From Patescibacteria group bacterium (GTDB lineage Bacteria > Patescibacteriota > Patescibacteriia > XYB2-FULL-38-15), in the NCBI GenBank assembly GCA_018818855.1, contig JAHIRI010000007.1:1-6342 (forward strand): a stretch of DNA of 6,342 nt, given 5' to 3'. Within the stretch, counting starts at the first letter, position 1. Every line of letters begins with the position of its first letter. Below are positions 1-6,342 of the stretch, in pieces. The notes beneath the pieces are model-generated. The model had not been told where the DNA came from, did not search any database, and saw only the letters and a program-made list of their open reading frames with translations. The translations under genes were made by a program, and so were the position numbers.

Positions 1-1116
1 CCGATATTGAATTTTGCCGTGGCTGAGTATTTTGAACACGAAGCAGGGATTATGGTGACTGCCTCACATAATCCAAAAGAATATAATGGTTTAAAATTAT
101 GTTATGGTAATGCTTTGCCCATCGGAGAAAACACGGGGATGGCTGATCTTAAAAAAATGGTGGTGGGGGGGAATTTTCCTACTGCGCCGACCGCGGGTAA
201 AATAGTGAAAAAAGAAATTTTAGACGCTTATGTAGAAAAAGTTTTGAGTTTGGTTGACGTTGAAGAAATAAAACCGTTAAAAGTTGTAGTAGATACGGCA
301 AATGCTGTCGGAGCGATTCCCTTGCCTGATTTTTTTAAAAAAATACCTTGCCAGTTAATTCCGTTGTATTTTGAATTGGACGGGAGTTTTCCAAATCATG
401 AAGCAAACCCCCTGAAAGAAGAAACTTTAGAAGATTTAAAAAAGAAAGTTTTGGAGGAGAAGGCGGATCTTGGCGTGGCGATTGACGGCGATGCTGATAG
501 AATTGGATTTGTTGATGAAAAAGGAAATGTTGTTCGCGCGGATTTGATTTTAACTTTAATTGCCGAGGAATTATTGCGTGAAAAACCAGGTGAGTTAATT
601 TTGTATGATGTACGGGGAAGCCGGGTTGTGCGAGAAGTTGTGGAGGCTGCCGGTGGCCGGGCAGAAATGTGCCGGGTCGGGCATGCTTTAATTAAAAAAC
701 AAATGTTGGATAAAGGAGCATTTTTTGCCGGAGAATTTTCTTCGCATTTTTATTATCGTGATTTTTATAATGTGGAATCCGGTGACCTGACTATGCTGAA
801 GTTATTGGAAATTATTAGCCAATCTGGAAAAAGTTTTTCAGAAATTATTGCGCCGCTTTTACGATATTATCATTCTGGGGAAATAAATTTTGAAGTGAGC
901 GACAAAGAGGGGAAAATGAAAGAATTAGAAGAAAAATACGGCGTCTCGGCGAGTGAGATCTCACATCTTGATGGCATTCGTTTGGATTTTTCGGATTGGT
1001 GGTTTAATGTTCGGCCGTCGAATACCGAGCCGTTGTTAAGATTAAATTTGGAGGCGAAAACAAAAGAGTTGATGGAGGAGAAGAAAAAAGAATTAACAGG
1101 GATTATCAGCAAATAA
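1..1116 (+). CDS. Phosphomannomutase/phosphoglucomutase family enzyme, 5'-truncated by window edge
   Basis: Member of the alpha-D-phosphohexomutase family, which moves phosphate between C6 and C1 of hexose phosphates (mannose or glucose) in the cytoplasm and so feeds nucleotide-sugar and glycan synthesis. The frame is open from base 1. A TTG at 7-9 is only an internal leucine codon, and the true start lies upstream. Counting from the first codon, all four family loops are visible: the phosphoserine loop TASHNP at residues 20-25 (catalytic Ser22), the metal loop DGDADR at 162-167, the sugar-recognition loop GEFSSH at 244-249, and the phosphate-binding loop RPSNTEP starting at 338. In related enzymes the catalytic serine sits near residue 100, so roughly 80-90 N-terminal residues are missing from the window. 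The sugar loop has Ser where Gly is usual (GExSGH), and the domain 2 loop reads DTANAVG rather than the common D-x-GNG type. The sequence cannot separate mannose from glucose preference. The TAA stop is one base before murI, so the two are probably co-transcribed. Family confidence is high; exact substrate is uncertain. Confidence 0.95.
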   Translation, partial: PILNFAVAEYFEHEAGIMVTASHNPKEYNGLKLCYGNALPIGENTGMADLKKMVVGGNFPTAPTAGKIVKKEILDAYVEKVLSLVDVEEIKPLKVVVDTANAVGAIPLPDFFKKIPCQLIPLYFELDGSFPNHEANPLKEETLEDLKKKVLEEKADLGVAIDGDADRIGFVDEKGNVVRADLILTLIAEELLREKPGELILYDVRGSRVVREVVEAAGGRAEMCRVGHALIKKQMLDKGAFFAGEFSSHFYYRDFYNVESGDLTMLKLLEIISQSGKSFSEIIAPLLRYYHSGEINFEVSDKEGKMKELEEKYGVSASEISHLDGIRLDFSDWWFNVRPSNTEPLLRLNLEAKTKELMEEKKKELTGIISK

Positions 1117-1117
1117 T

Positions 1118-1903
1118 ATGATCGGAGTTTTTGATTCTGGCGTTGGGGGATTGACAGTGGTGCGGGAAATTTTTAAAAAATTACCGGATTACAAAATTAT
1201 TTATTTTGGTGATACCGCGCGAACTCCGTACGGCACGAAAAGCAAAGAGACAATTATAAAATACGCGCGCGAAGACGCAAAATTTTTGTTAGATCACGGC
1301 GCGAAAATAATTGTTATTGCCTGCAATACTGCCTCGGCCGTGGCGGCAGATGTTTTGCGGAAAGAGTTGGGGGTTCCGGTTTTTGAAGTGATTATGCCGG
1401 CAGTCCAGGCGGCGGTTTCTGCTACGCGTGGAAAAATTGGTGTGATTGGGACGCGCGCTACAATTACAAGCGGCGTTTATGAGGCAACGATTAAAAAAGA
1501 AAATAAAAATATTGAAGTGGAAAGTCAGCCTTGTCCGCTTCTTGTACCGCTTGTGGAAGAAGCTTGGTTAAATCAGCCGGAAACGAAAAAAATTGTCAGA
1601 AAATATCTTCAGCCGTTTAAAAATAAGCAGATTGATACTTTGATTTTAGGATGTACTCATTACCCGGTATTGAAAAATATTATTAAAGCGCGCATTGGCC
1701 GAAAGGTTAAATTGGTGGATTCAGCTGAAGAAGTGGTGGAAGATTTAAAAAAGTTTTTGGCGGAAAATAGTGAATTAGAAAAAAGTTTGGAAAAAGACGG
1801 CGGACATAAATTTTTTGTTTCCGATCTCACGCCACAGGTGCCGCGCATTGCGGAAAAATTATTAGGTCAAAATGTAAAATTTGAAAAAGTAGAAGTCGGC
1901 TAA
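1118..1903 (+). CDS. murI: Glutamate racemase
   Basis: Interconverts L- and D-glutamate without cofactor, using two cysteines as acid/base. D-glutamate is then added by MurD to the peptidoglycan stem peptide. The 261-residue length is normal for the family. Visible motifs are the N-terminal FDSGVGGLTV (Asp6, Ser7), GDTARTPYG at 31-39, ACNTASA with catalytic Cys69, and GCTHYP with catalytic Cys179 followed by His181. The LVPLVEE segment around 142-148 is also typical. Both cysteines and the supporting Asp and His are present, so the enzyme should be active. The ATG start is fixed by the conserved N-terminus beginning MIGVFDSG and lies one base after the upstream TAA. There is no well-placed Shine-Dalgarno: AGGGA at 1098-1102 is about 15 bases from the ATG, so translation may depend on ribosomes finishing the upstream gene. 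Its presence implies that this organism makes its own peptidoglycan precursor. I see no frameshift or truncation. Confidence 0.97.
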   Translation: MIGVFDSGVGGLTVVREIFKKLPDYKIIYFGDTARTPYGTKSKETIIKYAREDAKFLLDHGAKIIVIACNTASAVAADVLRKELGVPVFEVIMPAVQAAVSATRGKIGVIGTRATITSGVYEATIKKENKNIEVESQPCPLLVPLVEEAWLNQPETKKIVRKYLQPFKNKQIDTLILGCTHYPVLKNIIKARIGRKVKLVDSAEEVVEDLKKFLAENSELEKSLEKDGGHKFFVSDLTPQVPRIAEKLLGQNVKFEKVEVG

Positions 1904-1922
1904 AAATTAATTTTATTTTTTT
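1904..1922 (+). other. AT-only spacer and U-rich leader before rseP
   Basis: This is the longest gap between genes in the window, 19 bases made only of A and T. It ends in a run of T directly before the rseP ATG. Together with the murI stop it contains a perfect but purely A/T 12-bp palindrome, AAAATTAATTTT, at 1903-1914. There is no purine-rich ribosome-binding sequence. The T run is not preceded by a GC-rich hairpin, so it does not qualify as an intrinsic terminator. A U-rich, unstructured leader could help ribosomes bind without a Shine-Dalgarno, but that is inference. Confidence 0.4.
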
Positions 1923-3032
1923 ATGCTTCTTACGATAATTGTTTTTATCTTAATTCTTGGCCTTCTTGTTTTTGTCCATGAGTTGGGCCACTTTGTCGCG
2001 GCCAGAAAAAGCGGCGTAAAAGTTGAAGAATTTGGTTTTGGATTTCCGCCGAGAATTTTTGGGATAAAAAGAGGGGAAACAATTTATTCCTTAAATTGGA
2101 TACCGCTCGGAGGTTTTGTAAAAATTAAAGGTGAGGATGGAGAAAATAGGGAAGAGGAAGACAGTTTTGCCCATAAAAAAATTTGGCGACGCATGGTGAT
2201 TTTGGCAGCTGGAGTTTTAATGAATTTTATTTTGGCGGCGGTTCTTTTATCAATTGGTTTTATGGTTGGCCTGCCGCAAGTAATTAATGGGGAAAATGGT
2301 TATGCTAAGGTGCGTGATGCTAAGGTGCAAGTTGTTCAGATTTTAGAAAATATGCCGGCGGCAGAAGCGGGGTTAGAGCCAGGGGATGCGATTTTGGAAA
2401 TTGATGGTCAAAAGATTGAAGACGTGGAGGCGATGCAAAATTATCTTGCAGGAAAAATTGATACGCCGGTAAAATTCGCGCTGGAAAGAAATGGTCAAAA
2501 AATTGAAAAAGAAATTAGTCCGACTTTTTTGATTGAGACTGGACGTGGCGGCATCGGTGTAGGGCTATTAAAAACCGGAATTGTTTCATATCCATGGTAT
2601 TTGGCGGTATGGAAGGGGGCAGAAAGCGCGGTTTTGTTTACCGGCGAAGTGGCGGTTGCTTTTTATGAATTAATAAAAAATTTAATTGTCACACAAAAAG
2701 TTTCAGTTGATCTTTCCGGGCCGGTCGGCATTGCGGTTTTAACCGGGCAGGTGGCGAGAATGGGAATAATTTATCTTTTGCAATTTACGGCTTTGCTTTC
2801 TATAAATTTGGCGGTGATTAATTTTTTGCCGTTTCCGGCATTGGATGGCGGAAGAATTCTTTTTCTTTTGATTGAAAAAATTCGCCGCAAACCGGTTAGC
2901 CAAAAAATTGAAAATTTAGTCCATAATATTGGGTTTGGTCTTTTAATGCTTTTGGTACTGCTCGTTACTTATCGCGATGTTATAAAATTCAGCGATAAAT
3001 TCGTGGGATTGTGGGATAAGATTATTAAATAA
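1923..3032 (+). CDS. rseP: RseP/RasP-like site-2 intramembrane zinc metalloprotease (family M50B), single PDZ domain
   Basis: Membrane-embedded zinc protease that cuts transmembrane segments of substrates such as anti-sigma factors and signal-peptide remnants. The 369-residue protein begins with a hydrophobic helix (about 2-22) that carries the zinc motif HELGH at 19-23, with catalytic Glu20. PLGGFVKIKGE at 61-71 is a typical membrane-associated loop. A second hydrophobic segment spans about 90-116. One PDZ domain covers about 130-205, with MPAAEAGLEPGD at 144-155 as its signature. SGPVGI occurs at 265-270. A third membrane segment contains the second active-site motif NFLPFPALDGGR at 300-311, with the zinc ligand Asp308, and a last hydrophobic helix spans about 334-350. 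E. coli RseP (about 450 residues) has two PDZ domains, so this protein resembles the shorter single-PDZ type. The start is chosen because it places HELGH at the usual distance from the N-terminus. No anti-sigma factor, dxr, cdsA or uppS neighbour is visible, so its substrate cannot be deduced. It lies 5 bases before pheS. Confidence 0.95.
   Translation: MLLTIIVFILILGLLVFVHELGHFVAARKSGVKVEEFGFGFPPRIFGIKRGETIYSLNWIPLGGFVKIKGEDGENREEEDSFAHKKIWRRMVILAAGVLMNFILAAVLLSIGFMVGLPQVINGENGYAKVRDAKVQVVQILENMPAAEAGLEPGDAILEIDGQKIEDVEAMQNYLAGKIDTPVKFALERNGQKIEKEISPTFLIETGRGGIGVGLLKTGIVSYPWYLAVWKGAESAVLFTGEVAVAFYELIKNLIVTQKVSVDLSGPVGIAVLTGQVARMGIIYLLQFTALLSINLAVINFLPFPALDGGRILFLLIEKIRRKPVSQKIENLVHNIGFGLLMLLVLLVTYRDVIKFSDKFVGLWDKIIK
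2301..2330 (+). repeat. Two-copy 15-bp tandem repeat inside rseP
   Basis: The 12-base word ATGCTAAGGTGC occurs at 2302-2313 and again at 2317-2328, a period of 15 bases. The repeat is in frame and encodes two similar five-residue units (YAKVR then DAKVQ) at about residues 127-136, at the front edge of the PDZ domain. It adds no frameshift. It may be a recent small duplication or simply repeated codons in a beta strand. Confidence 0.6.
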
Positions 3033-3037
3033 CTTTT

Positions 3038-4063
3038 ATGTCGCAAGAACAATTACAACAATTAAAAACGCGGGCCTTGGATGAGATAAAAAAAGTTAGC
3101 GATCAAAATCAGTTGCAAAATTTGGAAATTAAGTATCTCGGCCGGAAAGGAGAGTTGACCAAAATTTTGCGGACGGTTGGAGAATTGCCAGAAGCGGAAC
3201 GCGGGAAAATGGGCGACCTTGCAAATCAAGTAAAACAAGTATTAGCAAGTGAAATTGGCAGAGTGAAAAAATCGCTCAGTGAAAAAGGAGCGGGCGCGGT
3301 AGAAGAAAATGAATGGATTGATGTGACTGCTTCAAAAGTAAAAGATGGTTTTGGCCACTTAAATCCGGTTTCTAAAATCCAATATGAATTGGAAGATATT
3401 TTTTCCTCAATGGGTTTTATGGTTTTGGACGGGCCGGAACTCGAATCGGAATATTATAATTTTGAAGCGTTAAATATTCCGTCATGGCATCCGGCGCGGG
3501 AAATGCAAGATACGTTTTATGTGGAAGGCGACGGGCTTTTAATGCGTACGCATACCTCGCCGATGCAGGTTAGAACAATGGAAAAATATGGCGCACCACT
3601 TCGGGCGATCGTGCCCGGTCGGTGTTTTAGAAATGAAGCGACTGACGCCCGCCACGAACACACTTTTTATCAATTGGAGGGATTTATGGTTGATAAAAAT
3701 ATTTCCATGGCGAATTTGAAAGCGGTTTTGGAAGTGGTGGCAAAAAAATTATATGGTCCGGAGACGCATCTTAGGTTGCGGCCGAAATATTATCCCTTTG
3801 TTGAGCCGGGAGTAAACGGTGAAGTAACCTGTTTTTTGTGTAAAGGAAAAGGATGCCGGCTTTGTAAAAATATTGGATGGTTGGAAATTTTCGGCGCGGG
3901 CTTGATTCATCCGAATGTTTTGAAGGCAGGCGGAATTAATCCGGAAAAATGGAGCGGATTTGCTTTTGGGTTTGGTCTGACGCGTCTCGCGATGTTAAAG
4001 TACGGGATTGATGATATTAGATTATTTTGCAGCGGAGATATTAGATTTTTAAACCAATTTTAA
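3038..4063 (+). CDS. pheS: Phenylalanyl-tRNA synthetase alpha subunit
   Basis: Catalytic subunit of the (alpha-beta)2 class IIc synthetase that joins phenylalanine to tRNA-Phe with ATP in the cytoplasm. Its 341 residues are of normal length. Residues 1-90 form the charged, helical, probably coiled-coil tRNA-binding arm. Motif 1 lies around 105-127, motif 2 around 188-215 (PGRCFRNEATDARHEHTFYQLEGF), and motif 3 around 307-320 (GFAFGFGLTRLAML). Gln212 and Glu214 in YQLEG and the alanine in GFAFG match residues that line the phenylalanine pocket in known structures. A C-x2-C-x4-C-x2-C cluster (Cys265, 268, 273, 276) forms a zinc-knuckle-like insert before WLEIFGAGLIHPNVL. From memory, this insert is also found in Bacillus-type PheS. 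Two deviations are visible: motif 1 has Asn109-Pro where His-Pro is usual, and motif 3 has Thr315 where Glu usually precedes the invariant Arg316. The start lies 5 bases after the rseP stop without a Shine-Dalgarno. The gene ends in the typical DIRFLNQF, 3 bases before pheT. No T-box, Phe-rich leader peptide or attenuator lies upstream. Confidence 0.98.
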   Translation: MSQEQLQQLKTRALDEIKKVSDQNQLQNLEIKYLGRKGELTKILRTVGELPEAERGKMGDLANQVKQVLASEIGRVKKSLSEKGAGAVEENEWIDVTASKVKDGFGHLNPVSKIQYELEDIFSSMGFMVLDGPELESEYYNFEALNIPSWHPAREMQDTFYVEGDGLLMRTHTSPMQVRTMEKYGAPLRAIVPGRCFRNEATDARHEHTFYQLEGFMVDKNISMANLKAVLEVVAKKLYGPETHLRLRPKYYPFVEPGVNGEVTCFLCKGKGCRLCKNIGWLEIFGAGLIHPNVLKAGGINPEKWSGFAFGFGLTRLAMLKYGIDDIRLFCSGDIRFLNQF

Positions 4064-4066
4064 TTT

Positions 4067-6342
4067 ATGAAAATATCTCTAAACTGGTTAAAAGATTTTA
4101 CAAGCGTTCCTAAAAATGTTACGCCGGAAATTTTGGCGTCGAAATTAATGTTGACGACGACAGAAATTGAAGGAATAGAAAAACGCGGCGAGGTTTTGGA
4201 TAAATTGATTGTGGGTTTTGTAAAATCTCGCGAAAAACATCCGAACGCCGATCGGCTTTCCGTGACAAAAGTTGATATTGGCAACGGAAAAATTTTAAAT
4301 ATTGTCTGCGGCGCGCCAAACGTCGCAGCCGGACAAAAAGTTGTTGTGGCTCTGCCGGGGGTAACTTTGCCGAATGGTTTGACGCTCGAACGACGGGAAG
4401 TTCGCGGCATCGAGTCTCAAGGAATGATTTGTTCAGAAGATGAAATGGGTTTGGGTTCGTCACATTCCGGTATTTTGGTTTTGAATTCTGCGGCAAAAGT
4501 TGGGGTAAAAGTCAGTACAATTTTACCGATGGAAGATGTGATTTATGAAATTGATAATAAATCTCTTTCGCATCGGCCGGATCTTTGGGGGCATTATGGT
4601 ATAGCGCGTGAAGTGGCGGCGATTTTGGGACAGAAATTTAAAGAATATAAAATAAAAAAGTCCGGGAATATTTCTAAATCGGCTATTAAATTTGAAGTTA
4701 AAGTTCAAAATAAAAAATTGTGTCCGCGATACCTTGGTGCAGTTCTCGAAAACATAAAAGTAGGACCGTCGCCGGCGTGGCTCATTGCCAGACTTGAATC
4801 GGTCGGCGTCCGTTCCATAAATAATATTGTTGATATTACAAATTACGTGATGTTGGAGTTTGGCCAGCCGCTGCATGCTTTTGATTTTGATAAAATAGGC
4901 GATGCAAAACAAAAAACAATCGTAGTGCGCGAAGCAAAAGATGGTGAAAATTTTATCACGCTTGACGGGGCGCAAAGAAAACTTAATAAATCAATGCTTG
5001 TGATTGCCGACGGGAAAAGGCCGATAGCTATTGCCGGGGTGATGGGCGGACAAAATTCCGAAGTTGGCGAAAAAACTTCAAAAATTATTTTGGAAGCGGC
5101 TAATTTTGATTTTATAAATGTCAGAAAAACTTCAATGAAGCTCGGGCTTCGGACAGAGGCGTCAATTCGTTTTGAAAAAGGGTTGGATCCGAATTTGGCG
5201 GAATTTGGAATGGCGCGGGCAATTGAACTTATAGAGAAGGTTATACCCGGAGCAAAAGTTTCGGGAAAAATTCAGGATGTGAAAAATTTTAAATTAAATC
5301 AGGGCCCGATAAAATTAAGTTTTGATTTTTTGAATAAAAAAATCGGCGAAATTATTTCGCCAGCAAAAGTGACCAGCATTTTGAAAGCGCTGGGTTTTGG
5401 AGTAAAAAAAGTAGGAAAAGTTTTAAGTGTTAAAATTCCGACCTGGCGGGCGACGAAAGATGTGGCCATTGCCGAGGATTTGGTTGAAGAAGTGGCGCGG
5501 ATTTATGGTTATGACAATATCCGCGGAAAAATGCCGGAAATAATTATGGCTGCGCCGGAAGAAAATTTGCCGCGAAAAGTGGAACGGCTGGTAAAAAATA
5601 TTTTGGCCGCTGGGCTCCGAATGACTGAAGTTTATAATTATTCTTTTACTGAAGAAAAAGTTTTAAGAAAATTTGGATTGAACCCGGCTGACCACATAAA
5701 ATTAAAAAATTCCATCAATAAAAATTTGACTCATTTACGGCAAAGTTTGGTTCCCGGACTTGTCGCGAATATTTCAGAAAATCAACATTTTTCCGATGAA
5801 GTCAGAATTTTTGAACTTGGAAAAATTTTCTTCCGCGAGTTGGGAGAATTAAGGAAGGGTGGAAAAAAGAATGAGCGTCTGTCGCGGCAGGATGAATCTT
5901 TGGCTGGAATGATTTTGGCAAAAAATAATGAGACGCCGTTTTATGAAGCAAAGGCCGTGGCCGAAGAAATTTTAAAAACAATGCATGTTGCGCATAAGTT
6001 TGAGATTTGGCAAAAGGATTTGCCGATGTGGGCAAACGCCGCGAGAACCGCGAAAATTACGGCTGGAGGAAAAACGCTCGGCATTGTGGCTGAACTCGCG
6101 CCGGCCGTGCAGCAGAGTTTTGGAGTGCGGCATCGGGTTGGGATTTTTGGCATTAATTTCTTAGAACTGGTAAAATTATATAAAGAGGCAGTGGCTTATG
6201 AGCCGATTCCGAAATATCCGGGCGTCGAGCTCGACCTTGCGTTAATTGTGTCGAAAAAAACGGTTTGGGACGATGTCTTAAAAAATATTTTTGAAACGGA
6301 AAATAAGATAGTTCGGGAGGTTAAGCTCTTTGATGTTTATGA
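4067..6342 (+). CDS. pheT: Phenylalanyl-tRNA synthetase beta subunit, 3'-truncated by window edge
   Basis: Partner of PheS in the (alpha-beta)2 enzyme; it binds tRNA-Phe and removes wrongly attached tyrosine. The frame runs open for 758 codons plus two bases to the window end, with no stop or frameshift. It starts at ATG 4067 (MKISLNWLKDF, a standard N-terminus). Domains in order are an EMAP-like OB-fold tRNA-binding domain at about 43-150 (HPNADRLSV at 58-66, VCGAPNV at 80-86), the B3/B4 editing domain at about 212-385, the B5 domain at about 410-480 (ending EDLVEEVARIYGYDNI), a synthetase-like core at about 495-700, and the start of the FDX-ACB (anticodon-binding) domain from about 711 (YEPIPKYPGVELDLALIV). 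Residues aligning by eye with the E. coli editing site are kept: His270 in QPLHAFD, Glu343 in ILEA, and Thr363 and Ala365 in GLRTEAS. Proofreading is therefore probably intact. The family is usually close to 800 residues, so about 30-40 C-terminal residues lie beyond the window. It starts 3 bases after pheS and has no Shine-Dalgarno, which suggests translational coupling that would keep the two subunits balanced. Confidence 0.97.
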   Translation, partial: MKISLNWLKDFTSVPKNVTPEILASKLMLTTTEIEGIEKRGEVLDKLIVGFVKSREKHPNADRLSVTKVDIGNGKILNIVCGAPNVAAGQKVVVALPGVTLPNGLTLERREVRGIESQGMICSEDEMGLGSSHSGILVLNSAAKVGVKVSTILPMEDVIYEIDNKSLSHRPDLWGHYGIAREVAAILGQKFKEYKIKKSGNISKSAIKFEVKVQNKKLCPRYLGAVLENIKVGPSPAWLIARLESVGVRSINNIVDITNYVMLEFGQPLHAFDFDKIGDAKQKTIVVREAKDGENFITLDGAQRKLNKSMLVIADGKRPIAIAGVMGGQNSEVGEKTSKIILEAANFDFINVRKTSMKLGLRTEASIRFEKGLDPNLAEFGMARAIELIEKVIPGAKVSGKIQDVKNFKLNQGPIKLSFDFLNKKIGEIISPAKVTSILKALGFGVKKVGKVLSVKIPTWRATKDVAIAEDLVEEVARIYGYDNIRGKMPEIIMAAPEENLPRKVERLVKNILAAGLRMTEVYNYSFTEEKVLRKFGLNPADHIKLKNSINKNLTHLRQSLVPGLVANISENQHFSDEVRIFELGKIFFRELGELRKGGKKNERLSRQDESLAGMILAKNNETPFYEAKAVAEEILKTMHVAHKFEIWQKDLPMWANAARTAKITAGGKTLGIVAELAPAVQQSFGVRHRVGIFGINFLELVKLYKEAVAYEPIPKYPGVELDLALIVSKKTVWDDVLKNIFETENKIVREVKLFDVY

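Noticed and set aside
7..9. TTG at 7-9 as a start codon for the phosphohexomutase
   Set aside because: The frame is open through base 1 and the family's first domain is missing upstream, so this is an internal leucine of a gene cut by the window edge.
330..343. Perfect 14-bp palindrome of seven T then seven A
   Set aside because: It encodes part of FFKK in a normal stretch of the phosphohexomutase, and A/T-only palindromes of this kind are expected by chance in this composition.
1151..1179. TTGACA at 1151-1156 followed by an A/T-rich stretch, resembling a sigma-70 promoter
   Set aside because: TTGACA encodes part of the conserved murI motif GGLTV, and the bases at the -10 distance do not match TATAAT well. 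It is best explained as coding sequence.
870..1848. Reverse-strand frames at 870-1112 and 1660-1848
   Set aside because: They mirror the conserved phosphohexomutase C-terminus and the murI C-terminal half. They are low-complexity, Ser/Phe-rich products typical of antisense shadows.
1903..1922. T-rich run after murI as a possible intrinsic terminator
   Set aside because: No GC-containing hairpin precedes the T run. The only inverted repeat is the A/T-only AAAATTAATTTT, which is too weak, and rseP begins immediately after it on the same strand.
4060..4975. Three long reverse-strand reading frames (4060-4410, 4119-4496, 4523-4975) opposite pheT
   Set aside because: They lie wholly opposite well-conserved pheT coding sequence, overlap one another in different frames, and their products resemble no family I know. 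They are explained by the codon bias of pheT.
5802..6153. Reverse-strand frames at 5802-6035 and 5941-6153
   Set aside because: Both are opposite pheT core-domain coding sequence and overlap each other. No start context or recognisable domain supports them.
1..6342. Possible UGA recoding as in some candidate phyla
   Set aside because: No in-frame TGA occurs in any of the five genes, and tryptophan is encoded by TGG. The standard bacterial code explains everything.

Overview
The window is a piece of a compact bacterial housekeeping operon. Five genes lie on the plus strand and fill almost every base. In order they are a PMM/PGM-type hexose phosphomutase (5' end cut off), glutamate racemase (murI), a site-2-type intramembrane metalloprotease (rseP/rasP family), and the alpha (pheS) and beta (pheT, 3' end cut off) subunits of phenylalanyl-tRNA synthetase. 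The four gaps between genes are 1, 19, 5 and 3 bases. There is no room for an independent promoter, terminator or leader between them, so they are most simply read as one polycistronic transcript that starts before and ends after the window.

The sequence suggests a moderately AT-rich bacterium with a streamlined genome. The wording of the phosphomutase C-terminus, the PheS C-terminus and the PheT editing domain resembles, from memory, proteins of Candidatus Patescibacteria (CPR), in particular Parcubacteria-like lineages. That assignment is an inference and was not tested by a search. All four complete genes end in TAA, and no in-frame TGA occurs in any of the five genes, so nothing here points to UGA recoding as in Gracilibacteria or Absconditabacteria.

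Layout: 1-1116 phosphomutase, from just before the phosphoserine loop to its stop; 1118-1903 murI; 1923-3032 rseP; 3038-4063 pheS; 4067-6342 pheT, running off the end inside its last domain. The first three products serve the cell envelope: sugar phosphates for glycans, D-glutamate for peptidoglycan, and membrane proteolysis. The last two form the (alpha-beta)2 enzyme that charges tRNA-Phe. Their linkage looks like genome compaction rather than a single pathway.

I see no mobile element, CRISPR array, RNA gene, toxin-antitoxin pair or defence system, and no convincing new biological system. The points most worth a second look are small. None of the four visible start codons has a well-placed Shine-Dalgarno sequence. 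PheS carries substitutions in class II motifs 1 and 3. The pheST pair has no leader or attenuator of its own.
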